From CAZCVI01 sp964502145 (GTDB lineage Bacteria; Acidobacteriota; Aminicenantia; UBA2199), in NCBI GenBank assembly GCA_964502145.1, contig CAZCVI010000007.1:123526-187525 (forward strand): a stretch of 64,000 nt of DNA. The letters are read 5' to 3'. The position numbers and the translations under genes are program-made. Shown here piece by piece: positions 15,487 through 25,955 of the stretch. Positions within the stretch are counted from its first letter, which is position 1, and the number at the start of each line of letters is the position of its first letter. The notes beneath the pieces are model-generated. The model saw only the letters and a list, made by a program, of their open reading frames with translations, did no database searches and was not told where the DNA came from.

Positions 15487-18400
15487 CTATTTTGCAAACT
15501 TGGATTTAATCGTGACCAGAACCGTCTGTTTAGCCGTTTTACCGTTATTTTCCCTACCGACAAACACCAAACGGTAATCACCGATGAAGCCCACTCCAGG
15601 CTGCCAATAATAGATACCATTTTTAGCGTCCAACGTGGAACCTACTGGTAACTGGCGCAATTCCGTTCCTACCTGCAAATAACCAGTACAACCATACCCT
15701 ACTTGCCCACCCAGTTCTAATACCAGACGTTCCATTTCCCGTATAGTTATTCGCACTATACCTTCTTTATCCACTGTTGGAATCATAGCTTCCTGACGAA
15801 CATCATAACCGGTTCGAACTTTTATAGGTCCAGACGTGTCCGTTGACACTATTTCTTTTAAGAACACACCACCAGTCGCTGACGTAACCTGCGATTGACC
15901 ACGCGCATAACCAGAATTCATGCACGTAAAATACCGACTGCCTACGCCATCCATATTACCGGCATTATCAATGGCCAACCACTGGATAGTATGCACACCA
16001 TTGGCATACACGGTGGTATCAAAATCGAAATACGCCAACGAACCAAGACTGTTAGCAAAATTGGGAAACAAAGAGGCAATATCACCACGGAAAATATTAT
16101 ACTTGGGCTTACCAATCGAAACACCATCAATATAAACATCCAATGTGGAACCATCAATAGGTATTTTATTCGGCCACGGCGTCAACACCCACCCCTGATT
16201 CCTGTAATTTCTTCCCGAAGCCGTTCCGCCCTGGACCGGTGTATCAATCGCGCCAAACGGTTTTACCGCGTTTTTATTGTCGCAATAAATGGTTTTTTTA
16301 CCCAGATACACCTTATGTCCGAAATAATCCTGGGCATAGGCATGGAGCGTAAATGTTCCGTTCCCACCATCCGGTAACATGTTGGTTAAAAGCATGTACC
16401 CCCAACCCGCCTGATAATTCATCGGGTAACCAGGAAAAGCAGCTTCCAAATCGGGTCGCGCACCATCTACCATTACACCATCGCCAATAAAAACCATACC
16501 AGAACCTTCATTGGCCACAGCATCCCGCCACAGCGAAACCTTCTCTATACCAATATCATCAACTGCCCACCCGGTAACGGGTATACTGCTCATAACCGTG
16601 GCACCATCTTCGGGCGTATCCATGCTACCAATAGGTTCGGCATCACTGTTAGCCGGATAAACCCGCAACGTGACAGCTACAGTCTGTGGTGAATTGACGG
16701 CGTTGGTGGATGCGACAGTGACAGTGCCAGTATAAGTTCCTACTGCTAACCCAACAGTGTGTACCGTGACTTCCAATATTCCGGACTGAGTGCCACTGAA
16801 CGCATTAATCCTAAACCAATCCGCACTAACCGTGGCAGTCCATTTCAAAATATCATTGCCACTATTGTTGACAATAACCTTTTGAGTGGGGGTTTGTGCT
16901 GAACTGGACTTGACCGTAGCAAAAAAGAGTTCCTTTCGACTCAATGAAATCGTGGGGTTGGGATTGTCGCTCACTATCGCAAAAGACTGGTAATTGGTAT
17001 ATGTTGGGATACCATCGCCAGCCTCACTGATGCGTATATAACAGTTGTTGGACACAACATTGGGAACTGTCCAAGAATAGCTGCCATCATTGGGAGTGGA
17101 TGCAATAATAGTGGTCCAAGAACTTTTATTATTGGTGGAATACTCCAGTTTCAGTGCCCCCACGGTCAGATAGGATTGCCAAATGATATTATGTACCGAG
17201 CCCGTCTGCCATCGTTCACCCCCCATAGGTGAAAGCAACACCACGGAGGGTTGGGGTACTAAAATACTAAATACGGCGTCACTGGTATCGGACAAGGGGG
17301 TGCCAGCCACGCGGCTGACTCTCACTTTACATTGGGTAGAAGGAGTATTGGGCACGGCCCAACTATAAAAACCATTATTGGCAGTCGAAGACACGATTGT
17401 CGTCCAGGAAGTACTGTTGTTAGTGGAGTATTCGATTTTAACATTCCCAATAGCACCGCTGGAAGTCCAAAGAATATTCTGTTGCAACCCGGCAAAAAAG
17501 GCTTCACCCCCATTGGGCATGGTCACAGTGATGGCGTCACCACCACTACCACCAGAACTAATGGAAAACACGGCATTACTGGTATCGGTGGGCACACTGT
17601 CCGAAGCATCACTAACCCGCACCAAACATTGGGATGCAGGGGTGTTGGGCACCGACCAAGAATAGGTCCCGGTATTGGGAGCGGCACTGGAGATTATATT
17701 CCAACTCGCGCCATTGTTCGTGGAATATTCTAACTTTACATTAAAAATCGCCCCAGTATAATTCCAAGTAATCGGATAAACCGCTCCCCCGGTCAAACTT
17801 TCGCCACCATTGGGTGCAGTGAGGTTAATCGTGGGGGTCGTGGCAGAAACAATCGAAAAATTAGCATCACTGCTATCAATCGGATCACTATCCGCAGCTT
17901 CGCTGACACGCACCTTGCATTGAGTGGAGAGAGAATCCGGCACATTCCAGGTATAAGTGCCATCATTGGGCGTACTGCCAATGATCTCTGTCCAGTTGGC
18001 GCCAGCATCGACTGTATACTCGATCTTAACATTCCCCACTGTGCCGGTGGTAGACCACCTGATATTATAATCATGGGTGGCGGACCACTCTTCAGCCCCA
18101 TTGGGCGCCAGAACCGTAATGCGTGGTACACCATCGTCAGCTATGGTAAAAACCCGGGAGGGCTCCCCTACTGGAAAACCATCCGCATCATGCACCACGA
18201 GCTTACAATTGGTGGACGGCGTAAAAGGCACAATCCATCTGTATAAGTCACGCTCATCACCATTTTGTCTGAAACTCACGATTCTGATCCAATTATTTCC
18301 GCCATCAATTGAATAATCGATGTTCACATGGGTTGTAAAGCCGATCACAGTCCAGCGAACAATATATTCCTGGCCCACAGTGAGGACTTCTGCCTTGGTA

Positions 18401-19620
18401 GGGGCTGTCACGCTAATGGTATACGTGCCATCCCAGCCCCAGTGAACCCCAATCATGGATAAGTTAGACATGGCAACGACTACATCGTCCTTGCCATCAA
18501 AATTAACGTCGCCCAGAGCAAAACCACCAGTCGTCGGCCATGACCCGTAATATTGCTCGACATTCATGCCATGGGTCAGGTCACTCTGCGTAAAAAGACC
18601 GATAGTCCCCAAACCACTATGAGCCACAAGAATATCTTTAAAACCATCACGATTGGCATCGCCGATTAACAATGCCTCTGGATAAGCCAACGACTTATAG
18701 GTCACCATAGCATTCAGTGTTCCCGCATTATTTTGCAGGTAAATACCGACGAACGAGTAGCGACCATCATTATGATTGGACACCACTACATCGGACCGCC
18801 CGTCATTATTGACATCGCCCAATACCACTTCACCAGGAGAAAGGGCAAGCGAAGCAGGCCCCATATCGTAATAGGCTGCCCCTGCAAAGGTTCCAGGTGT
18901 AGCACCAGATTGCAGATAAACCGCGACTTCATCCGCATCCGCTTGCCGCATAGTCACGATATCATTTATATGATCATTGTTCACATCGCCGATTTCAATA
19001 TCATTGGCTATAGCATCCGTATCAATAACACTGGATAGCGTTAGATTCCCGCCGCCATCCTGCATCAGGAGTTCCAGATGCGAGGAACCGGCACCAAACG
19101 TATCGGCCACTACATCGGGCAAACTATCATTATTCACATCCCCCACCCTGATCGTGGTGGGCGTACCATGAGTCAGTGGAATTAAAACCATGGCATCCAG
19201 GGTTTTACTGGTATTCTGGAAATAAACACCGATTCCACCTTCAGCACGTATGATCACATCGTTTAATCCGTCACTATCAATATCAGCGATACCGATACTC
19301 TGGTGAATCTTAGTAGTAGTGACTATATTCGTGTCGTATTTCACCGGGTCCATTAATTCCCCGGATGTATTCTGGATAAAAACTATCAGTTTAAAATCAT
19401 TTTCATGGGGGTGTATCAAGTTGCTTTCGTTTAAAACCACCACATCCTTCCGCCCATCATTATTTATATCGCCGATAGCAATCCCTGCTGGTACCGAACC
19501 CGTTACATAGCTTCTGACTGGGTGCAACCACCCCTCGTTATAATCAGCAAACACCACGGGTGTGAAAGCCAGAAGCAGAAATGCCACAATCATTATATAT
19601 AATATCTTCCTTAAGCCCAC
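15487..19620 (-). CDS. Secreted FG-GAP/PNGGE/BACON repeat protein
   Basis: The GTG at 19620 is chosen because AGGAGGT lies 5 bases upstream; it gives 1377 aa beginning with a signal peptide (ILYIMIVAFLLLAFTPVVFA). Residues about 40-380 hold seven FG-GAP/VCBS-like repeats with Ca-binding loops (GDINNDGRKD, ADIDSDGLND, GDVNNDGRSD, GDVNFDGKDD). About 385-870 hold five Ig-like PNGGE-type repeats (APNGAEEW, APNGGESL, MPNGGEAF, SPMGGERW and a divergent first). A BACON-like domain (SADWFRI), an Ig domain and a C-terminal YYWQPGVGFIGDY module follow. It is a paralogue of the next gene, which lacks the FG-GAP part. Likely an extracellular adhesive or glycan-binding protein; function unproven. No sortase or PorSS sorting tail is evident. 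Confidence 0.85.
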   Translation of the reverse strand: MGLRKILYIMIVAFLLLAFTPVVFADYNEGWLHPVRSYVTGSVPAGIAIGDINNDGRKDVVVLNESNLIHPHENDFKLIVFIQNTSGELMDPVKYDTNIVTTTKIHQSIGIADIDSDGLNDVIIRAEGGIGVYFQNTSKTLDAMVLIPLTHGTPTTIRVGDVNNDSLPDVVADTFGAGSSHLELLMQDGGGNLTLSSVIDTDAIANDIEIGDVNNDHINDIVTMRQADADEVAVYLQSGATPGTFAGAAYYDMGPASLALSPGEVVLGDVNNDGRSDVVVSNHNDGRYSFVGIYLQNNAGTLNAMVTYKSLAYPEALLIGDANRDGFKDILVAHSGLGTIGLFTQSDLTHGMNVEQYYGSWPTTGGFALGDVNFDGKDDVVVAMSNLSMIGVHWGWDGTYTISVTAPTKAEVLTVGQEYIVRWTVIGFTTHVNIDYSIDGGNNWIRIVSFRQNGDERDLYRWIVPFTPSTNCKLVVHDADGFPVGEPSRVFTIADDGVPRITVLAPNGAEEWSATHDYNIRWSTTGTVGNVKIEYTVDAGANWTEIIGSTPNDGTYTWNVPDSLSTQCKVRVSEAADSDPIDSSDANFSIVSATTPTINLTAPNGGESLTGGAVYPITWNYTGAIFNVKLEYSTNNGASWNIISSAAPNTGTYSWSVPNTPASQCLVRVSDASDSVPTDTSNAVFSISSGGSGGDAITVTMPNGGEAFFAGLQQNILWTSSGAIGNVKIEYSTNNSTSWTTIVSSTANNGFYSWAVPNTPSTQCKVRVSRVAGTPLSDTSDAVFSILVPQPSVVLLSPMGGERWQTGSVHNIIWQSYLTVGALKLEYSTNNKSSWTTIIASTPNDGSYSWTVPNVVSNNCYIRISEAGDGIPTYTNYQSFAIVSDNPNPTISLSRKELFFATVKSSSAQTPTQKVIVNNSGNDILKWTATVSADWFRINAFSGTQSGILEVTVHTVGLAVGTYTGTVTVASTNAVNSPQTVAVTLRVYPANSDAEPIGSMDTPEDGATVMSSIPVTGWAVDDIGIEKVSLWRDAVANEGSGMVFIGDGVMVDGARPDLEAAFPGYPMNYQAGWGYMLLTNMLPDGGNGTFTLHAYAQDYFGHKVYLGKKTIYCDNKNAVKPFGAIDTPVQGGTASGRNYRNQGWVLTPWPNKIPIDGSTLDVYIDGVSIGKPKYNIFRGDIASLFPNFANSLGSLAYFDFDTTVYANGVHTIQWLAIDNAGNMDGVGSRYFTCMNSGYARGQSQVTSATGGVFLKEIVSTDTSGPIKVRTGYDVRQEAMIPTVDKEGIVRITIREMERLVLELGGQVGYGCTGYLQVGTELRQLPVGSTLDAKNGIYYWQPGVGFIGDYRLVFVGRENNGKTAKQTVLVTIKSKFAK

Positions 19621-19756
19621 GTTATACCTCCTGTACCCATTGATATGATACGTATATATTATTTGTATAAAAGACATCTAATTATAAGATTATACTCTAA
19701 CCTGGAAACACGGTCAAATTTAAAAATTTTGACGGTGTTTCCAAGCTAAAACACTG

Positions 19757-22700
19757 TTAATACTGAGATTTTGGTTGAATCGTAACCAGCACAGTCCGTT
19801 TGGTTGAATTACCCTGGGCATCGGTGGAGACCAATACCAAGGGGTAATCGCCGATGAATCCCACGCCTGGCTGCCAATAGAACACACCTTTTTGATTATC
19901 AAAAGAAGAACCAATAGGTAAAGGACGCCATTGTTCACCGACCTTGAGAAAGCCAGTCAAATAGCTGCCGGGTTGTAGATCAAGTGCCAATACCAACCGT
20001 TCCATTTCAGAAATAGTGACACGCAAAACACCATTTTCATCAGCTCTTAACACACTGCTGGCTGTGCCCTTTCCATAGCCTGTTTTCATCCTAACGGGAG
20101 TGTAGCAGTCCAGAGGCAATTCCTCCACGTGCAAGGCAGAAAGGTTTAAGCCTGACATGTTCCGGTTGGACAGGGTGGAGTTTTGGCGTCGATACCCGGC
20201 ATTCTGCTGGATCACAAAGTAACGACTGCCAATACCATCGGTATTACCGGCACTGTCCCGGGCCATCCAATGAATGGTATGCACACCACTTTCAAAAGCA
20301 GTGGTATTAAAATCCACGAACGCCAATGAGGCATTACTGTTGGCATAACCAGGAAAAAATCCGGCAATATCCGCGCGATATATATTGTAAGTCAAATGGC
20401 CAATAGATTTCCCATCAATAAAAGCTTCCAATGTGGTGCCATTGGTAGGGATGTAATTGGGCATGGGTGTCAGCACCCAGCCCTGGTTGCGATAATTGTT
20501 TCTGGAAGCCATGCCACCCTGAGCGGGAGTATCAATGGCACCAAACGGTTTCACCGCGTTTATATTATCACAGATCACCGTTTTACTGCCCAGAAGCACC
20601 TCGTGCCCGACACCGTCCACAGCATAAACATGAAAGGTATAAGAGCCATTCCCGCCATTGGGCAACATGTTGGTCAACATCATATAGCCCCACCCAGCCT
20701 TGTAATTCATGGGGTAACCGGGATAAGCGAGTTCGACATCAGGTCGTGCGCCTTCAACCAGCACAGCCTCACCCACAAAAACCTCACCACTTCCTTCACC
20801 GGCCACAGCATCTCGCTTGATGAGAACTTTTTCAATGCCAACATCATCCAATGCCCAACCGGTGACAGGTACGCTACTCATGAGCGTGGCACCGGATAGC
20901 GGGGTTTCAAAATTGCCAAAAGGAACAGCATCACCGAGCGCAGGATAAACGGTCAGGGTGACAAGAACGGATGTAGTTGGAATAGTGACATCCTCGGAGG
21001 AAAAAACAACGGCTTCAATATACGTGCCGGGCGCCAGACCTGTAGGTAATGCGCTCACGGTAACTGTACCGGTCTGCGTACCATGAGCACCAACCAACCT
21101 GAGCCAATCGCCAGTGGCCACAGCGGACCAATCCAATGTCCCCCCACCGCCATTATCAACAAGAATAGTCTGCGCAGGAGTCACGGCAATGCTGGACTTA
21201 ACTGCGCTAAAAAAGAGTTCGGTGCGGTTCAATGAGATCAAAGGTTCAACACTCTCGGTGACAATAGAAAATGCCAGCGGGCCAGTCGCGGAGGGCACAC
21301 CATCAGACGCTTCACTGATCTTGATAAAACAAGAAACGGAAGGTTTCGCGGGCACAAGCCAGGAATAATTACCATCATTGGCTGTGGCGGAAACAATCGT
21401 GACCCAGGAACTCTTATTGTCAGTGGAGTACTGGATTTTGACATCCCCAATGCCACCGTAACTCGACCAAGTAATAGTCTGGGTAGTTCCCATCTGCCAC
21501 GTTTCACCACCCACGGGAGATTGAATCGCAATAGAAGGAACGGGTTCACCAATAGTGAATGCCGCATCACTGGCATCGGATATGGAGGTTTCTTCAGCCC
21601 GTGTCAGTTTCACCTTGCATTGGGCAGAAGGGGTGTTGGGAACGGGCCATGCATAGGTACCGGTGTTCTTGGTGGCAGATTTAGCAAGGGTCCAAGAAGA
21701 ACCATTATTAGTAGAGTATTCCACCTTTAGATTGCCAATAGCGCCATCAGAGGTCCATGTCACATTATGGGAATTGCCAGCAGTAAACACTTCACCACCA
21801 TTGGGAGATGTAAGGGTGATTTTAGGGGTTGCGGTGGGATTGGTGATAATAAAAAAAGAACTACTGCTGCTATCAATGGGATTGCCGTCCAAGCTGTCGC
21901 TAATCCGGAACTTGCATTGAGTGGCAGGGGTATTGGGTACTTTCCACGTGTAAGACCCGCTATTGTCGCTAGTGGCTATATGATTCCAAGATGACCCATT
22001 ATCTGTAGAATACTCGAATTTCACATTATAGATGGTCCCGTTACTGTTCCAGGTAATAGAGGCATTCGCCCCCCCGTACAAACCTTCACCACCATTGGGA
22101 TAAATGAGGTTCAACACGGGAGTAGTAGCAGAAACAATAGAAAAATTGGCATTGCTGTTATCGGTGGGATCACTGTCCGAGGCTTCACTGATACGCACGA
22201 GGCATTGGGTAGATTCAGTGGTGGGCACAGTCCACGCATAACTGCCGTTATTGGTCACAGAAGCAGTGATGGCGGTCCAAGCAGTGCCATTATTGGAGGA
22301 GTAATCGATTTTTACATTTCCGGTCGTACCCGTAGACAACCAGGTGATATTATACGTTTTTCCCGCCACCCACATTTCACCGCCATTAGGGGATGTCAGG
22401 ATCAGGCGACTTGTCCCATCATCCACAATGGAAAACGTTCCCGAAGGAGTCCCGCCGGGATAACCGTCCTCATCGGTAATCAGAATTTTACAATTGGTGG
22501 AAGTGGTGTAGGGCACAGTCCACGAATAAGACCCATCATCCGGGGTTGGATCGGCTACATTCAACCATGTCACGCCACCATCCAGGGAATAATTAATGAC
22601 CACATTGGTGGTGCCAACAGTGGTGGTCCACTGGATGTTATAGGTAGTGCCCATGGTCAAGGTATCTCCAGTGGTGGGACTTGTCACAGTACTGGCCCAT

Positions 22701-22765
22701 CCCAAAACAGGGAAGACTACCCATACCAGTGCTAACAGATATAATACAAAAATCGCTTTCTTCAT
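19757..22765 (-). CDS. Secreted PNGGE/BACON repeat protein, paralogue of the downstream gene
   Basis: A 1002-residue protein starting with a signal peptide (MKKAIFVLYLLALVWVVFPVLGW) after GGAGGT. Five Ig-like PNGGE-type repeats cover about residues 25-500 (SPTTGDTL, SPNGGEMW, YPNGGEGL, SPNGGEVF, SPVGGETW), each ending in a YSWTVP-like strand and DSDPTDNS-like loop. A BACON-like domain with TGDWLRLVG (about 510-605), an Ig-like domain starting TPLSGATL and a C-terminal module with FYWQPGVGFIGDYPLV follow. Domain order equals that of the next gene apart from its N-terminal FG-GAP block, which implies tandem duplication. The gap of 137 bp on the same strand suggests separate or loosely linked expression. 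Function unknown; extracellular location inferred. Confidence 0.85.
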   Translation of the reverse strand: MKKAIFVLYLLALVWVVFPVLGWASTVTSPTTGDTLTMGTTYNIQWTTTVGTTNVVINYSLDGGVTWLNVADPTPDDGSYSWTVPYTTSTNCKILITDEDGYPGGTPSGTFSIVDDGTSRLILTSPNGGEMWVAGKTYNITWLSTGTTGNVKIDYSSNNGTAWTAITASVTNNGSYAWTVPTTESTQCLVRISEASDSDPTDNSNANFSIVSATTPVLNLIYPNGGEGLYGGANASITWNSNGTIYNVKFEYSTDNGSSWNHIATSDNSGSYTWKVPNTPATQCKFRISDSLDGNPIDSSSSSFFIITNPTATPKITLTSPNGGEVFTAGNSHNVTWTSDGAIGNLKVEYSTNNGSSWTLAKSATKNTGTYAWPVPNTPSAQCKVKLTRAEETSISDASDAAFTIGEPVPSIAIQSPVGGETWQMGTTQTITWSSYGGIGDVKIQYSTDNKSSWVTIVSATANDGNYSWLVPAKPSVSCFIKISEASDGVPSATGPLAFSIVTESVEPLISLNRTELFFSAVKSSIAVTPAQTILVDNGGGGTLDWSAVATGDWLRLVGAHGTQTGTVTVSALPTGLAPGTYIEAVVFSSEDVTIPTTSVLVTLTVYPALGDAVPFGNFETPLSGATLMSSVPVTGWALDDVGIEKVLIKRDAVAGEGSGEVFVGEAVLVEGARPDVELAYPGYPMNYKAGWGYMMLTNMLPNGGNGSYTFHVYAVDGVGHEVLLGSKTVICDNINAVKPFGAIDTPAQGGMASRNNYRNQGWVLTPMPNYIPTNGTTLEAFIDGKSIGHLTYNIYRADIAGFFPGYANSNASLAFVDFNTTAFESGVHTIHWMARDSAGNTDGIGSRYFVIQQNAGYRRQNSTLSNRNMSGLNLSALHVEELPLDCYTPVRMKTGYGKGTASSVLRADENGVLRVTISEMERLVLALDLQPGSYLTGFLKVGEQWRPLPIGSSFDNQKGVFYWQPGVGFIGDYPLVLVSTDAQGNSTKRTVLVTIQPKSQY

Positions 22766-22875
22766 TTTTTAACCTCCATCACTACCGGATACTAAAAATC
22801 ATCGGATCATTCGCACCCGTAGTTTTTTTATCCTTCGGTTTATCGTTCCATTTTTCTTTTTGCGGTTCTCATCGG

Positions 22876-25425
22876 TTAAGTCCATATTACCATATTCATT
22901 TCATAGGGGTCGAAGATCAACGAGTGGTAAGGGGTGATACGGATTTTAAACCCGAAAATACCGGTTGTTTTACAAGCCATTTCGCCAGCGAAACGGTATT
23001 TCCCCTCCCCCAGCGGGGTGACCTCTTTTAAATTCTCGATCCCTGTACTGGTCAATTGATGATTGGATGAAATACGTCCATAATAAAGGTCAACCTTAAT
23101 ATCTTCGGGTAGCAGTTTGCCGGTAAAAACATCCACTTGCACCCGGAAACTGTCATTGATCTTATAGACATGCGCATCCTCGCATTGGATGTTTTCGACT
23201 TTAATCAAGTAAAAGTCCTGGCGGATTTTCGTTTTCCATTCCACCAGTTCCCTGGTGTTTTTAAAGCCATTTTCGCTGAGCAATCTGTAACTTCGACCAG
23301 CCTGGACATAGAATTTTTCAGAATACTCTTTGAGCATGCGGTGGGTATTAAAGAAAGACACCACGGAGACAAAGGCATTTTTCATCATCTTGATCCACTC
23401 GCGGGGCAAGCCGTCCAGACCTTTATCGTAAAACATGGGAATCACATCATTTTCAATAATAGAATAGAGGGCCTTGCTTTCGACTTCATCCTGGTACGTG
23501 CGATCACTAAACACTTCAGGACTACCAATAGCCCAGCCATTAACGAGATCATACGCCTCGTCCCACCACCCATCCAAAACACTCAGATTAAGCACGCCAT
23601 TAACCGCGGCTTTCATACCAGATGTCCCACTGGCTTCATGGGGTCGCAGGGGGTTGTTTAACCAGACATCGACTCCCTGCACCATATATCTGGCCACATT
23701 CATATCATAATCCTCGATAAAAACAATCTGCTTGAACAAATTATTGGCATGGATAGAATGAATGATGTTTTTAATGATTTCTTTCCCAGCCGTATCCTGG
23801 GGATGAGCTTTGCCAGCAAAAATGAACTGCACGGGTCGCAAGGGATCGTCGGCCAGCTTCATGAGTCGCTGTAAATCACGAAATATGAGATCACCCCGCT
23901 TGTAAGAAGCAAACCGTCGTGCAAATCCGATAGTTAGCACCTCGGGGTCCAACGCTTCCTGGGATTGGTTGATCAACAACTGGGAAGCCCCCTTGGCCAT
24001 CAATTGCTCTTTTAACCGGGTGCGGATAAAATAAATCAACCGCCGCCGTCTAACACAATGAACGCGCCAGATTTCCGGGTCAGGGATATTCTCGGTTTTT
24101 TTCCATAAGGAAAAACGATCCTGTTTTTCCTGCCAATTGTCGCCCAGATAGCGTCGGAACAGCTCGGACATTTCAAAGGAGAGCCAGGAAGCCAGATGAA
24201 CGCCATTGGTCACGGCCCGGATAGGAATATGTTCTTCGGGCACATCGTTCCATAAATGCTTCCACATGGTTTTGGCCACAGTACCGTGGAGTTGCGATAC
24301 ACCGTTAACATAGGACGCATTGCGAATAGCCAGTACTGGCATTGAAAAATTCTCACTGTAATTTTCGGGTTTGGTTCTACCAAACGCTAAAAATTCTTCG
24401 ATAGAGATACCGAGGTCCTTGGCATATTGGGAAAAATAAGTCTGGATAAGGTCGGGTGAAAATTCATCATTCCCGGCTGCGACTGGGGTATGGGTAGTAA
24501 AAACAGCGGTTTTACGGGTGACTTCCATGGCTTGGTCAAAGGTAAGGCGTTGTTTTTGCATGAGTATTTTAGCCCGCTCAAAAATAGCAAAGGAGGAATG
24601 ACCTTCATTCATATGAATCACATCGACCTCGATGCCGAGAGTGTCGAGTAAGCGGATACCACCGATACCGAGGATAATTTCCTGTTGGATGCGAAATTCT
24701 CTATCGCCGCCGTAGAGTTGCGAGGTTAATTTCCTGTCAATCTCGTTATTTTTGGCAATATTGGAATCCATCACATAGATATTAATGCGCCCTACAGATA
24801 ATCGCCATACTTTTAAATAGAGGGTTCTACCGGGTAATTCTACATGGATTTCAAGGGGTTGACCATCAGGCGCAACCTCTTCACGGATAGGCATATTATA
24901 AAAATCATTGATATCGTAAAAATCTTGTTGCCAACCGTCTTGATTTAAATATTGTCGAAAATACCCCAACTGATACAGTAGGCCGATACCATGGAGGTTA
25001 AGTCCGAGATCGCTGGAACTCTTGATATGATCGCCTGCTAACACGCCAAGACCACCGGAATAAATAGGCAAAGCCTCGGTCAGACCATACTCCAAAGAAA
25101 AATAACCAATCGCGGGGAACTCTTCCCCGGACTGCGTTTTTATCCCTATCAGATACTCGGTCAATCGCTTGTGTACACGTGATACTTCCAATACATAGCC
25201 TTCATCGTTGGCCAATTCATCCAACCTTTCCTGACCGACTTCCCCCAGCATCTTGACTGGATTATGCCGCACCATGTCCCACAAACTGTCATCCATGCGG
25301 ATAAATAACTTGATCGCATCCGGGTTCCAACTCAACCAGATATTGTGGGCGATGTCATACAAACCGTTTAATTTCTCGGGTACATCCGGGATTACTTTAA
25401 AAGTCTTTATTTTATTCTCAACCAT
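22876..25425 (-). CDS. glgP: Alpha-glucan (glycogen/maltodextrin) phosphorylase
   Basis: An 849-residue member of GT35 of the short bacterial type with the N-terminal DUF3417 segment (NGLYDIAHNIWLSWNPDA). The pyridoxal-phosphate lysine lies in EASGTSGMKAAVNG, near residue 605. Other landmarks are SLEYGLTEALPIYSGGLGVLAGDH and HMNEGHSSF. It releases glucose-1-phosphate from alpha-1,4-glucans in the cytoplasm. AAGGAG lies just upstream of the ATG. No other glycogen genes are adjacent; the neighbours are secreted proteins and the pilus cluster. Confidence 0.96.
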   Translation of the reverse strand: MVENKIKTFKVIPDVPEKLNGLYDIAHNIWLSWNPDAIKLFIRMDDSLWDMVRHNPVKMLGEVGQERLDELANDEGYVLEVSRVHKRLTEYLIGIKTQSGEEFPAIGYFSLEYGLTEALPIYSGGLGVLAGDHIKSSSDLGLNLHGIGLLYQLGYFRQYLNQDGWQQDFYDINDFYNMPIREEVAPDGQPLEIHVELPGRTLYLKVWRLSVGRINIYVMDSNIAKNNEIDRKLTSQLYGGDREFRIQQEIILGIGGIRLLDTLGIEVDVIHMNEGHSSFAIFERAKILMQKQRLTFDQAMEVTRKTAVFTTHTPVAAGNDEFSPDLIQTYFSQYAKDLGISIEEFLAFGRTKPENYSENFSMPVLAIRNASYVNGVSQLHGTVAKTMWKHLWNDVPEEHIPIRAVTNGVHLASWLSFEMSELFRRYLGDNWQEKQDRFSLWKKTENIPDPEIWRVHCVRRRRLIYFIRTRLKEQLMAKGASQLLINQSQEALDPEVLTIGFARRFASYKRGDLIFRDLQRLMKLADDPLRPVQFIFAGKAHPQDTAGKEIIKNIIHSIHANNLFKQIVFIEDYDMNVARYMVQGVDVWLNNPLRPHEASGTSGMKAAVNGVLNLSVLDGWWDEAYDLVNGWAIGSPEVFSDRTYQDEVESKALYSIIENDVIPMFYDKGLDGLPREWIKMMKNAFVSVVSFFNTHRMLKEYSEKFYVQAGRSYRLLSENGFKNTRELVEWKTKIRQDFYLIKVENIQCEDAHVYKINDSFRVQVDVFTGKLLPEDIKVDLYYGRISSNHQLTSTGIENLKEVTPLGEGKYRFAGEMACKTTGIFGFKIRITPYHSLIFDPYEMNMVIWT

Positions 25426-25586
25426 GTTATTGCTCCTTAGAAAGCTAAATTATACGATATTAACGATAATGGAGCAAGGGAGGATACAATTTTAATAGTT
25501 CTAACTGAATTCGAAAGATACACGCCACAAAAAAAACTTCCACCTCGCAATATACCGACTTCCAGCATAGACACGGGCGAAGCCTA

Positions 25587-25955
25587 CTATAAAGCGGAGA
25601 TCATCTGCTCTTGATAGATATTTAAATAAAAATTCAACTTCCCGTCAAACACATCGGGTTCAGATAAGATCATCAAAAAGTATTCAGATGTTAAGGAGAA
25701 GATACGGAGGTGATAATTGTAAAAATTCATCTTTATAACATAATTACTGGGCGAAACCTTGGTCTTATCGAGCTTGGAAATGATATCGGCTAATTCGGCA
25801 CCGGAAAATTCGAGATCCACCTCTTTTGCATCGGAAAAGTATGATTTCTCCAGTTCAAGACCATCCTTACCCCAGACACCGATGGCAATTATGCCTTTGT
25901 TGTTCTCGTAGAATGTATTGAATACGTCTTCAAACAATTTTATCTCCTTTTCCAT
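25587..25955 (-). CDS. Roadblock/LC7-like small protein
   Basis: A 122-residue alpha/beta protein: an N-terminal helix (LFEDVFNTFYENN), strand IIAIGVWGKDGLELE, helix (SGAELADIISKLDKT), paired strands YVIKMNFYNYHLRIFSLTSEYFLMILS and a C-terminal helix. The layout fits Roadblock/LC7 (MglB-like) proteins, which regulate small GTPases or dynein-type partners; the match is structural and not motif-based. The ATG at 25955 overlaps the preceding TPR gene by 16 bp and has a poor ribosome site, while a TTG at 25937 has AAGGAG 6 bases upstream, so the mature start may be there. It ends the minus-strand run beginning at pilM. Confidence 0.5.
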   Translation of the reverse strand: MEKEIKLFEDVFNTFYENNKGIIAIGVWGKDGLELEKSYFSDAKEVDLEFSGAELADIISKLDKTKVSPSNYVIKMNFYNYHLRIFSLTSEYFLMILSEPDVFDGKLNFYLNIYQEQMISAL

